NCBI GenBank assembly: GCA_001464455.1 | Contig: LNEI01000025.1 | Location: 1 to 64,000, forward strand | DNA from: Acidobacteria bacterium Ga0077534 | Lineage (GTDB): Bacteria > Acidobacteriota > Blastocatellia > Pyrinomonadales > Pyrinomonadaceae | Reading direction: 5' to 3' | Length of the DNA stretch: 64,000 nucleotides | Part shown: positions 51,416-59,438 of the stretch, in pieces | Layout of the letters: every line of letters begins with the position of its first letter | Numbering within the stretch: position 1 is the first letter of the stretch | Position numbers and translations under genes: made by a program | The notes under the pieces: generated by a model | The model's database searches: none | Told to the model about the DNA's origin: nothing | Seen by the model: only the letters and a program-made list of their open reading frames with translations

Positions 51416-51622
51416 ATGTACCGACGGCCAAAATTTCTCGAAGTATTGCTCCAGATCCGGCGTGAGATGGCTCAGGAGGCCGACTATGATGTCGACCTGT
51501 TTGCCGAACTGACCCGATCAGGACTGCGCTCGACATCAAAAGGCGAAGGCATCGAACGGCCGAAAATCTCGGACGATGGCGAACGGGTAAAACTTCAAAC
51601 CACGGGCGGTGTTTCAACCTGA
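51416..51622 (+). CDS. Small conserved-looking protein, unknown
   Basis: 68 residues, MYRRPKFLEVLLQIRREMAQ, then EADYDVDLFAELTRSG and a charged tail. Its TGA stop shares the A of the next gene's ATG (51622), which supports real translation and coupling with the lytic transglycosylase. No ribosome site is obvious. No family recognised. Confidence 0.65.
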   Translation: MYRRPKFLEVLLQIRREMAQEADYDVDLFAELTRSGLRSTSKGEGIERPKISDDGERVKLQTTGGVST

Positions 51623-52200
51623 TGTTTCGGTATATCATATCGATGCTCATCATCGCTGTCGCCGTCGCGGGTTCCGCCGTCGTGTTCTTCCCGTCTTATT
51701 GGGAGCATCGTTACGACGAACTTATTGCCCGCCACTCCCGTGTTTACCGCCTCGACGAAAAGCTCGTTTGGAGCCTGATCTACGAGGAAACATGGTTTCG
51801 CTCCTGGCTGATCGGCGCCGATGCCGAGGTTGGTCTGATGCAGGTCACGCCGCTCGTTGCCCGCGAATGGGCGAAGGAAACCGGCTTCAAGGAGTTTGAG
51901 AAGCAGGCCGCCGAAAACGTCAACGAATTCCTAGCTGATCCCGAACGAAACATACAAGCTGGCTGCTGGTACCTTGAAAAACTTCGCGAAAAGTACAGAG
52001 CAAGGCCTGCCGAAACCGCCATGACGCTCGCCGCGTACAACGCTGGCCCGAGCCGCGTCGAGGAGTGGACAAAGGATGTCGATGCCGCAACATTGCCCGA
52101 GGCCGACTTTATCGAGCGGATCGGAATTTCGAGTACCAAATCGTACGTGACGTCCATTCTGAACCGGTACCGGTCAGAGCAGACCAAAACTAGTCGATGA
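51622..52200 (+). CDS. Lytic transglycosylase (Slt70-type SLT domain), short
   Basis: 192 residues with one N-terminal membrane anchor or signal (MFRYIISMLIIAVAVAGSAV). The SLT domain covers nearly all the rest: LVWSLIYEETWFRSWLIGAD (catalytic Glu in YEETWF), EVGLMQVTPLVAREWAKE, NIQAGCWYLEKLREKY and MTLAAYNAGPSRVEEW. Cleaves peptidoglycan glycan strands. Linked by overlap to the 68-residue gene before and, as ATGA, to the amidohydrolase after it. Confidence 0.92.
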   Translation: MFRYIISMLIIAVAVAGSAVVFFPSYWEHRYDELIARHSRVYRLDEKLVWSLIYEETWFRSWLIGADAEVGLMQVTPLVAREWAKETGFKEFEKQAAENVNEFLADPERNIQAGCWYLEKLREKYRARPAETAMTLAAYNAGPSRVEEWTKDVDAATLPEADFIERIGISSTKSYVTSILNRYRSEQTKTSR

Positions 52201-53492
52201 AGATCCTTACAGCGAAATTCGTCCTGCCGATATCGTCCGAACCTATCGAGAACGGTGCTGTCGCGATCGATGGAAACGAGATATACGCGGTCGGAACGGC
52301 CGGGGAACTCGCCGCCGACATGCCCGATGCCGAGATCGAAGATCATGGCAACGCGGTGATACTTCCGGGGTTTGTCAACTGTCATTCGCATCTCGAACTC
52401 ACCGCTTTTCGCAATCAGCTTGATGATGTCGAGCACGATTTCCGCTCGTGGCTGCTTAAGCTGAACAGCCTTCGTGCGGAGCTTTCCGATGCCGACATCA
52501 TTGCCTCCGCCGTCGCCGGTGCGGTCGAAGGTGCGCGGGCGGGCGTGACGTGCTTCGGCGACATCGGGCGTATGGGCCATGCCGGTGTCGCGGCTCTCAA
52601 ACAGGTCGGGCTTCGCGGAGTAGTTTTTCAGGAAACGGAGTTTTCTCCCGACAACCGCACGGCTGATGACGATTTTCTCGCTCTTGCTACAAAGTATGAG
52701 AAGCTTCGCGAGGAGGAAACTGAACTGGTCAGGATCGGGCTTTCGCCGCATTCGCCGTACACGGTCAGTTCGAGGCTCTTTGAGCTTCTCGCCCAGTACT
52801 CGATCATCAACCGCGTGCCGCTCACGATCCACGCTGCCGAATCGGCCGACGAAATGTCGCTGCTGACTCGCGGCGAAGGCTTTTTCACCGAGGTTTACGA
52901 GAAATTCGGACTCGAATGGCACAGCCCGCATTCGACGCCGATCGAATACCTCGAACGGCTCGGCGTTCTCTCGACTCAGCCGCTGCTTGCCCATTGCGTC
53001 CGAGTTTCCAACAGCGATATCGAACGCATCGCGTCCTACGGAGCAAAGATCGCTCACTGTCCTAAATCGAACGCCAAATTCGGCCACGGCTACGCTCCCT
53101 TCGAAAAATTTCTGGACGCCGGCATCACCGTCGGGTTCGGCAGCGATTCGGTCGCTAGCAATAACATCTGCGACCTGATCGAGGAATCCCGCTTCGCCCT
53201 CCTCGCCGCCCGCAACCATCCCGAATGCAGAAGCCAGCGCGAAGCAAGGGCTCTCTCGCCATTCCTCGGAGCCAAGCAAGCTCTCGAAACCGCAACGCTC
53301 GGCGGAGCCAAAGCTCTCGGCCTCGACGATCGGATCGGTTCCCTCGAACCCGCCAAACAGGCCGACATTGCCGTTATCTCGCTCGATCGCCTTGCGGAAA
53401 CTGCGTTGCAAGACGTCCATGCCGCGATCGTCTTCTCGACGAACGCGCGTGACGTGAAAATGACTATGGTAGCCGGTCATAAAGTATTCTAG
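52197..53492 (+). CDS. Amidohydrolase (TRZ/ATZ-like deaminase family)
   Basis: 431 residues. Metal-dependent hydrolase of the SAH/MTA/guanine/aminofutalosine deaminase group. Motifs: PGFVNCHSHLELTAF (HxH), LTIHAAES (His, then Glu), LLAHCVRVSNSDIERIA, AHCPKSNAKFGHG and FGSDSVASNN (metal Asp). The HSHLE string occurs in aminofutalosine deaminases of the menaquinone route and in related enzymes, so MqnX-type activity is one option; substrate is not settled. No signal peptide. Stop is followed within 7 nt by an 80-bp element. Confidence 0.85.
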   Translation: MKILTAKFVLPISSEPIENGAVAIDGNEIYAVGTAGELAADMPDAEIEDHGNAVILPGFVNCHSHLELTAFRNQLDDVEHDFRSWLLKLNSLRAELSDADIIASAVAGAVEGARAGVTCFGDIGRMGHAGVAALKQVGLRGVVFQETEFSPDNRTADDDFLALATKYEKLREEETELVRIGLSPHSPYTVSSRLFELLAQYSIINRVPLTIHAAESADEMSLLTRGEGFFTEVYEKFGLEWHSPHSTPIEYLERLGVLSTQPLLAHCVRVSNSDIERIASYGAKIAHCPKSNAKFGHGYAPFEKFLDAGITVGFGSDSVASNNICDLIEESRFALLAARNHPECRSQREARALSPFLGAKQALETATLGGAKALGLDDRIGSLEPAKQADIAVISLDRLAETALQDVHAAIVFSTNARDVKMTMVAGHKVF

Positions 53493-53498
53493 GGGAGC

Positions 53499-53577
53499 AT
53501 CGTTCCACATGCGTGCTGAAAGTGGAACGCCTAACCTACTGAAACGAAGCGACTTACGTCGAAAAATCGTTCCACTT
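53499..53577 (-). repeat. 80-bp triple half-site element, copy C (GGAAC type)
   Basis: In minus orientation: AAGTGGAACGATTTTTCGAC at the start, GCGTTCCACTTTCAGCACGC in the middle and TGTGGAACGAT at the end; 79 bp, same layout as copies A and B 13 kb away. It separates the amidohydrolase stop from the ATPase stop. Confidence 0.85.
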
Positions 53578-53586
53578 GACGAAATG

Positions 53587-54795
53587 TTAAGCCTCGATGG
53601 TGGAACGAGCATTTTTTCCTCCTCGCATGACGTATCGATAAGCGGTTGTCTTCCCGATCCCCAGCTTTTTCCCGATAGCGGCCGAGCTCATCCCCTGCTC
53701 GGCGAGCATTTTTGCGTATGCCACGCGGCGGTCGACTTTGGGCCGTTGTTTTACCGGGAGCGGCCGGAAAGGTGCGGGAAGATGTATCAGTTCGTTCTCG
53801 AGTCCGACAAATGAGTAGCCAAAGAAGTTCCTCGAAGCGGCATTGGTTTCCGACAGATCAGCGCTGAGATCGAACTTGCCGAGGTGGTAAACAAGAACAT
53901 TCTCGCTGCCGAACTCCATCTGTCCGGACCGCGACTTTATCTGCTTGATGTATCGCAGATCAGGCGCAATGCAGCTGCGTCCGAGTGCGAACATCGAATC
54001 GGCGACTTTTGCGAGGTCTATCGAGCCTTGCAGGTCACGTTCTGTCAGCGGGCGATGTTCGAGGCGTTTTGGCGTGTGAGCGACGGCAAGTATCGAGATG
54101 AAGCGATACTTTTTCAGCTCCTGCAAACGGCTCATCAGGCGAAACGCGATGCTGGCGTTGGCAGTTGAACTCGTGCTGAGGAAAGTTATGTTGTCGCAGA
54201 TCAGCACAGTCGCCTCGTGTTCCGTAAGTTTACGGTCGAGGTCGGTGAAGAGCATGTCGGTGAAATCTTCGTATCCGTCGTCAATTCTTCCATTCCAGAC
54301 CAGCTCGCCGCGAAAAAAGTTAGGCGAAAACTCGTACAAGTTCTCAACTCTCAGTCCATCGTCGCTCTCGGTCGAATAACGCCGCGTAAACTGCTGCAGC
54401 GTCAGCTCGAAATCGATGTATAGGACCCTCTGCGGCGGCACTTCGCAGCCGGGCCGAGGTTTGTCGAAAGGGGCGATAGAAATGCCGCGAGCGAGCGATT
54501 CGCCGATCTGCACCGCCAGCGAACTTTTCCCAACGCCGGGCGACGAATAAAGCACCGCTACCTCTTCCCTGAGCCACAGCGGTCCAAACAATTGTTGCAT
54601 CGGCTCCCACTTGCCCGCTATCTCCTGAACACCATTTGCAGGCCTCACGAACAGCATGTCCGGCACCGGCGAAAACACTCGCGGGTTGTTCTTTTTCGCC
54701 TCTGCTATCAGCTTGTTGAGCCGCTCTTTATGCGGATCCCAACCCACCATCGAACCATAATCCTGATCTCCCGTCTCAAACATCGAACTGCCCAT
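53587..54795 (-). CDS. RepA-like AAA/RecA-fold ATPase with C-terminal HTH
   Basis: 402 residues, AGGAG 8 nt before ATG 54795; a second ATG lies at 54783. RecA-fold core of the AAA_25/RepA type: EVAVLYSSPGVGKSSLAVQIG (Walker A, near residue 90), RVLYIDFELTLQQF, ATVLICDNITFL (Walker B, near 195), HTPKRLEHRPLTERDLQGS as sensor region. The C-terminus has an HTH (YAKMLAEQGMSSAAIGKKLG, then IGKTTAYRYVMRGG) like resolvase or CopG-free replication regulators. Such proteins are typical of plasmids and integrated elements. The gene stands alone, without integrase or primase. Last codons read into repeat-like sequence (GGTGGAACGAG). Confidence 0.82.
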   Translation of the reverse strand: MGSSMFETGDQDYGSMVGWDPHKERLNKLIAEAKKNNPRVFSPVPDMLFVRPANGVQEIAGKWEPMQQLFGPLWLREEVAVLYSSPGVGKSSLAVQIGESLARGISIAPFDKPRPGCEVPPQRVLYIDFELTLQQFTRRYSTESDDGLRVENLYEFSPNFFRGELVWNGRIDDGYEDFTDMLFTDLDRKLTEHEATVLICDNITFLSTSSTANASIAFRLMSRLQELKKYRFISILAVAHTPKRLEHRPLTERDLQGSIDLAKVADSMFALGRSCIAPDLRYIKQIKSRSGQMEFGSENVLVYHLGKFDLSADLSETNAASRNFFGYSFVGLENELIHLPAPFRPLPVKQRPKVDRRVAYAKMLAEQGMSSAAIGKKLGIGKTTAYRYVMRGGKNARSTIEA

Positions 54796-54809
54796 AACGA
54801 TCTCCTTCT

Positions 54810-54844
54810 TTTATCGCAAAATATCTTTCAATTGTTACGATAAA
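54810..54844. promoter_or_regulatory. Possible operator before the RepA-like ATPase
   Basis: TTTATCG (54810-54816) and CGATAAA (54838-54844) form an inverted repeat with a 21-nt AT-rich spacer just upstream of the ATPase start. Seen only once, so tentative. Confidence 0.3.
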
Positions 54845-55009
54845 TGAAACAGAGAGTTTCGTCAAGGGGAAAATGTATCATTAGTGCAAGATTTTACATG
54901 TAATGGCAGATCACCGCAGGCTGCCGTATACTTGCAAAAGCGACGGCCATTTTAACCTTAAGCGAAACTGGCAGATCGTAGATCGGTAATTTTTGAGGTG
55001 TTTAGGACC

Positions 55010-55651
55010 ATGATCCGCTTTACAGCGACATTTCTCTCATTGTTTTTAGGTGTTTTAATCTGGGTGCCGAATACGCCCGGTCAGTTTTTTGAAGGGAAGG
55101 TTGTTTATCAGAATTCCTACGAAAGTAAACGGGCAGACTTCAAGAACGAACAACTCGAATCGCTAATGGGCACAATGCATGAGTACCTGATCAAGGGCGG
55201 GAACTATAGGTCATCGCTAAATGGTAGAGTACAGTGGCAATTGTATCTCAACCGTGAAAACAAACTGTACAGCAAGATGGCCAATTCGGACACCATCTTT
55301 TGGAACGATGCTTCAATTAACGAGCAGCGGATAATTAGCGTGACATCTCGCAAAAAGGCTGTTCAGCTGCTTGGTTACGAATGTGACGAGGTGACGATAA
55401 AGCTGGAGGACGGGATCGAGAAGTACTATTTTAATGCAAAACTGGGTGTCAATATTTCGCTCTTCCGCAAACACCTCTATGGCAATTGGTACACCTATCT
55501 TAAAGCCGCCAAGGCCGTACCGTTGAAAATGATCATCGAGAATGAAGATTTCATCCTTACCGCCGTCGCTACAAAAGTTGTTCCGATGAAGGCTAGCAAT
55601 AAAGAGTTCGTACTTCCGCCGAACGCTAAAATCGAAAAAAGCCCCTACTGA
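55010..55651 (+). CDS. Secreted protein, unknown (GLPGLI-like pattern)
   Basis: 213 residues from ATG 55010 (AGGA 7 nt upstream; GTG 54998 is the alternative). Signal peptide (FTATFLSLFLGVLIWVPN). The mature protein is beta-rich: FEGKVVYQNSYESK, EYLIKGGNYRSSLN, LYLNRENKLYSKM, LLGYECDEVTIKLEDG, FILTAVATKVVPM. The order of these strands resembles proteins of the GLPGLI/DUF4412 kind, but I cannot make a firm call. AT-richer than its neighbours. Confidence 0.72.
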   Translation: MIRFTATFLSLFLGVLIWVPNTPGQFFEGKVVYQNSYESKRADFKNEQLESLMGTMHEYLIKGGNYRSSLNGRVQWQLYLNRENKLYSKMANSDTIFWNDASINEQRIISVTSRKKAVQLLGYECDEVTIKLEDGIEKYYFNAKLGVNISLFRKHLYGNWYTYLKAAKAVPLKMIIENEDFILTAVATKVVPMKASNKEFVLPPNAKIEKSPY

Positions 55652-55692
55652 GGCACCGGAAATCTAGTGGTCTCGTTGCCAACTAAAAAGCT

Positions 55693-55989
55693 TTATCCAA
55701 TTCTGCCGATCCAATATTCCGGATCTCGGCGCTGATGTCCAACGGCAATAATGGCGATCTCCTGGCCAATTACCTTGTAGTGGATGGTGAAGGGAAACGG
55801 GGATATCAAATTACGCTTTCGCGTTCCGTGATTGGTAGTTGGCCAAGACATCGGAGACGCCGCGATCTCTTTTATCGTGCGTTCTATCTCGTCGAGAAAT
55901 CGAAATCCAAGGCCTTGTTGCTGATTCTCGAAATATTCGGCGGCCTTTGCAATCTCCGCTACGGCCGCTGAATACTGCCTGATCCTCAT
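55693..55989 (-). CDS. ParE/RelE-family toxin
   Basis: 98 residues. Type II toxin fold: AEIAKAAEYFENQQQGLGFRF, then FLDEIERTIKEIAASPMSWP, RKRNLISPFPFTIHYKVIG and IIAVGHQRRDPEYW. ParE members poison gyrase, RelE members cleave mRNA on the ribosome; this one is closer in pattern to ParE. Start overlaps the antitoxin stop by 4 nt (ATGA). Confidence 0.9.
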   Translation of the reverse strand: MRIRQYSAAVAEIAKAAEYFENQQQGLGFRFLDEIERTIKEIAASPMSWPTTNHGTRKRNLISPFPFTIHYKVIGQEIAIIAVGHQRRDPEYWIGRIG

Positions 55990-56240
55990 TTGGTTCGGAG
56001 TCGCTCGCGTATCATCCGCATTGCAACTTCATGATCGACCAACTCGGCCGTACCGTTCTCGACCTCGCGTACCCGTCGCTCGATCTCCAAATGCCACTCC
56101 GGCTCCATACCATCAAGATCCAAATGTTCGAGATTCTCATGCAGTCGCGTCATTAAAACCGCCTGTTCGTGCGGAGACAGTGATAGAGCTATCATTGTAG
56201 CTCGCTCTACAGAAACTTTTTCCTCGACAAGTGAGTTCAT
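55986..56240 (-). CDS. Addiction-module antitoxin component (TIGR02574-like)
   Basis: 84 residues: MIALSLSPHEQAVLMTRLHE, then MEPEWHLEIERRVREVENG, VDHEVAMRMIRERL. This is the standard short partner of ParE toxins of this type. It neutralises the toxin and probably represses the pair's promoter. Upstream gene in the TA operon. Confidence 0.88.
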   Translation of the reverse strand: MNSLVEEKVSVERATMIALSLSPHEQAVLMTRLHENLEHLDLDGMEPEWHLEIERRVREVENGTAELVDHEVAMRMIRERLRTK

Positions 56241-56277
56241 AGTGCAAAGAATATTACAGTCGATTCAAAATTAAAAG

Positions 56278-58407
56278 CTATTTTCCGATCTCATACTCCG
56301 GTTTCGCGGCTCCCATCAGCCACTTGTCGAACCAGCCGACGATGTGCTGAAGGCGTTCGACGCGGTGCCATGGATTACCGGAGCGCGAGAGGTCGTGGCT
56401 TGCGTTGGGGAAGCGGACCTGGACGGTCGGGACCTTGCGATATTTTAGGGCGCGGAATAGCTCTTCGCCTCCGGCGGTTGCTGGCGTTCGATAGTCTGCC
56501 TCGCCGAGAATGAACATCATCGGGGTTTTGATCTTGGCGACGTGGGTGATCGCCGAACGCTCGCGAAAGCCTTCGACATCCTCGAATGGAGCACCTTTGA
56601 ACCAGCTCGGCTGGAACTGAGCGAAGTCAGCGGTGTACCACCAGTTTGCCCAGTCGGAGATGTCTCGCTGCGAGACGGCTGCCTTGAACCGGTCGGTCAT
56701 GTGGACGGCGTGATTGGTCAGCACGCCACCGCCGCTGCCGCCGGTGATGCCGAGTTTCTTGTCGTCGATGTAGCCGCGTTTGATGACCTCATCAACGGCG
56801 AGCATCAGGTCTTTGTGATCGTCGCCGGGATACGCGTGCTGGATGATGTTGCCGAAATCCTGTCCGTAACTCGTTGAACCACGAGGGTTTGGGTAGACGA
56901 CGACATATCCTTTTGCAGCCATCCACTGGAATTCGTGACTAAAGATGTAACCGTACGCCGCGTGCGGTCCGCCGTGTATGTTAAGGATCAGCGGGTATTT
57001 TTTGTTTGGGTCGAAATCCGCCGGTTTCTGCACCCATGTCTGCACGCGTTTGCCGTCAAAGCTCGTGTACCAGACATCGTCGGGTTCGGTCAGGTTGAGC
57101 TTTGACATCACCGCATCGTTGACGCGGGTCAACTGCTGCTGTCCGGTGCCGTCGCGGTTTGCGGTATATATGTCACCGATCTTCGTCGGGGTTGAGATGG
57201 TATAAACGAGGGATTTCCGGTCATTGCTTATGCGGTAATTCAGGATTCCCTGGTCGCCCTTTGTCACCTCGGTCATGCGTCCGGTTTCGGCATCGAACGA
57301 GGCGAGATTCGCCCGTCCTTCTTTGGCATAACGCTCGATGATCGATCGGCCGTCCGGGGCCCACAGCGGCGAATTTCCGCCGCCCGCCCGAGGAGGAGCT
57401 TGATCGCCGGTCAAGCCGCCGGCGACGTCAAAATCGAACGCGGTCGTGAGGTTTTTCGGTTTCGCATTAGTCGCGACATCCATTACCCATAGATCGGGTT
57501 GATTGTAAGATTTGACCGGATTTGAAGTCTCGGAACCGACGAACGCGAACTTTCGCCCATCAGGGCTGAGCGTCAGTCCGCCAACACCCATATCGAGAGC
57601 CGTCAGTAAAGCCGGAGTTCCGCCGCTGACAGGAACCGAATATATCTGGGTTTTCGGGGTCGAATAATACGGTTCCGGGTCGCGGTTGGTCGTGAAAAAG
57701 ATGGCCGAACTATCCACGGACCACGTAAAGTTGCCTTCGCTGTAAGGGCCGCTGGTAAGCTGCTTCGGGGTTTGCTTGTCGTCACCGCTTTTGGGAGCCG
57801 CGATGACCCAAAGGTGATTTGGCCGGGTAGGGTCGAGATAGCCGCCGCCGTCCGCTCGATAGACGGCACGCGTGATGACGCGCACATCGCTTTCCCGCTC
57901 TCCGGCCGCTGCCGGTCGGCCCTGCCGGGCAAGATCGTCAGGGTTGGCAGAATTGCCGAATGCTATCCATTTCCCATCCGGCGACCAGATCGGCCCGCTC
58001 GCACCGCGAACCATCGACGTCACCTGGAAAGCCTCACCACCCGCGGTCGACAGCATGTAAATTTGCGGAGCCCCGCCCGGTCCGGGCGTTTCGGGCGATC
58101 TAACGAAGGCGAGAAATTTGCCGTCCGGAGAAAATCTCGGCGACGTATCGCGGCTGCCGCTGGTGAGGCGACGCGGTTCCTCGCGGCCGGTCGTTGAGAC
58201 TGACCATATCGAGGTGTCGTAATTCGAGCGTGCCGCGTTGACCGTAACGCGAACGAATACCACGCTCGCCCCGTCGGGCGATATCTGCGGATCGCCGACC
58301 CAGGTGAAATCGAAAATGTCACGTTCGGTGATATTCCTCTTTTGAGCCGATACGGCAACCGTGAAAAGGAGAAGAACGATGACGAGACGAGCGAAGTTTC
58401 TCTGCAT
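56278..58407 (-). CDS. S9 family peptidase (acylaminoacyl/dipeptidyl-peptidase type)
   Basis: 709 residues with a signal peptide (ARLVIVLLLFTVAVSA, QKR), so periplasmic. N-terminal propeller at about 30-430 (TolB/WD-like blades: DPQISPDGASVVFVRV; FSPDGKFLAFVRSPE; LSPDGRKFAFVGSE), then the alpha/beta-hydrolase: HGGPHAAYGYIFSHEFQ, Ser in GITGGSGGGVLTNH (near 558), Asp in GEADYRTP and His in NASHDLSRSG. Releases N-acyl or dipeptide units from oligopeptides. Confidence 0.93.
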   Translation of the reverse strand: MQRNFARLVIVLLLFTVAVSAQKRNITERDIFDFTWVGDPQISPDGASVVFVRVTVNAARSNYDTSIWSVSTTGREEPRRLTSGSRDTSPRFSPDGKFLAFVRSPETPGPGGAPQIYMLSTAGGEAFQVTSMVRGASGPIWSPDGKWIAFGNSANPDDLARQGRPAAAGERESDVRVITRAVYRADGGGYLDPTRPNHLWVIAAPKSGDDKQTPKQLTSGPYSEGNFTWSVDSSAIFFTTNRDPEPYYSTPKTQIYSVPVSGGTPALLTALDMGVGGLTLSPDGRKFAFVGSETSNPVKSYNQPDLWVMDVATNAKPKNLTTAFDFDVAGGLTGDQAPPRAGGGNSPLWAPDGRSIIERYAKEGRANLASFDAETGRMTEVTKGDQGILNYRISNDRKSLVYTISTPTKIGDIYTANRDGTGQQQLTRVNDAVMSKLNLTEPDDVWYTSFDGKRVQTWVQKPADFDPNKKYPLILNIHGGPHAAYGYIFSHEFQWMAAKGYVVVYPNPRGSTSYGQDFGNIIQHAYPGDDHKDLMLAVDEVIKRGYIDDKKLGITGGSGGGVLTNHAVHMTDRFKAAVSQRDISDWANWWYTADFAQFQPSWFKGAPFEDVEGFRERSAITHVAKIKTPMMFILGEADYRTPATAGGEELFRALKYRKVPTVQVRFPNASHDLSRSGNPWHRVERLQHIVGWFDKWLMGAAKPEYEIGK

Positions 58408-58496
58408 ATTGGCTCCGTTAGATATAAAGTATTTTTTCCCGCTAGGATAGCAGGTAATCGCGAGTTATCGAATCAGCGAGGCTGAAAAAACTAACT

Positions 58497-59402
58497 TTAT
58501 TGAGGTTTAAGTGACGATTCCAATTCCTCGCGCAACTGGCTAACGGTCCAGTCGCCGCCCGTGAAGATCTTTTTGAGTTTTCCGTCAGGGCCGATCACGG
58601 CGGTTCTTAGGCTGTGGACGTACTGGGTCTTGTCGTTCTGATCGACCTCGTATCTGAGGCCAAAAAAGTCAGCGACCTTTTTAACTTCTTCATCAGGGCC
58701 GACCGCGAGCTGCCAGACGGTGAAGTCGGGTTTTGCGTCCTTGCCCATATAGCCGAGCCCGTACGAACGCAACTTCTCAGGCGTGTCGTTCGCCGGGTCG
58801 AACGAGATGCTCAGCAGGCGAATGTTTTTCGACGCTTCCGGCTCTTTCATGACCTGCAGGGCAAGATCGCTGAACGCCGTTGACATCTTGATGCAGTAAT
58901 CGGGCAGCGGGCAGCGGGCATAGATGAACGTGATCGCAAGCGCTTTGCCGCGATATCGGTCGAAATTGAATTTCTTCCCGTCCTGATCGGTAAGCGTAAA
59001 ACTTGGAACGACATTTCCTATTTGGGCAAAGTCTTCATTGACGGGCGGCTCCGGCTGGCCGGGTTTCGGTGCCGAGGTGATCGCGACATTTTCGAGCCAG
59101 TACGGATCTTTGGCGGTGCTGTCGACGACGAGTTCGGCACTGATCTCGGCGCCCGCGTTGAGTTCGCTCCAGACCCAGTCACCCTTGACCGGGAAATCCA
59201 TCGTCATCCGGTCCATGAAACCCTCGATCTTTTCGTGGTCGACCTTGGCACGTTTGGCTACCTTGTCGACGGAAACGACCTTGCCCTTGAGCGGATAACG
59301 CTTGGCGTTTGGCGAGGCCGTGAGTTCGCCAGAACCGGCTGAGCATGAAGAAAAAAGGAACGCTGCCAGCGAAAGGTAGAGCAAATAACGCATAAACTTC
59401 AT
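58497..59402 (-). CDS. SCO1/SenC lipoprotein with CusF-like copper domain
   Basis: 301 residues from ATG 59402; ATG 59393 is also possible and an earlier start at 59429 unlikely. Lipoprotein signal (YLLYLSLAAFLFSSC, lipobox FSSC). Residues about 35-105 resemble the CusF/copper-binding domain (KGKVVSVDKVAKRAKVDHEK, DRMTMDFPV). The SCO1 thioredoxin fold follows, with copper ligands CPLPDYC near 166 and the distal His in YVHSLRT. Delivers copper to the CuA site of cytochrome oxidase or acts in periplasmic copper handling. The CxxxC spacing is normal. Confidence 0.92.
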   Translation of the reverse strand: MKFMRYLLYLSLAAFLFSSCSAGSGELTASPNAKRYPLKGKVVSVDKVAKRAKVDHEKIEGFMDRMTMDFPVKGDWVWSELNAGAEISAELVVDSTAKDPYWLENVAITSAPKPGQPEPPVNEDFAQIGNVVPSFTLTDQDGKKFNFDRYRGKALAITFIYARCPLPDYCIKMSTAFSDLALQVMKEPEASKNIRLLSISFDPANDTPEKLRSYGLGYMGKDAKPDFTVWQLAVGPDEEVKKVADFFGLRYEVDQNDKTQYVHSLRTAVIGPDGKLKKIFTGGDWTVSQLREELESSLKPQ

Positions 59403-59438
59403 TTTCGCTAACCAGTCGCAGGCACGCAAGTTACGCTT

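Noticed and set aside
51780-53612. Minus-strand ORF of 610 codons
   Set aside because: Antisense to the lytic transglycosylase and amidohydrolase genes, whose motifs are unambiguous.
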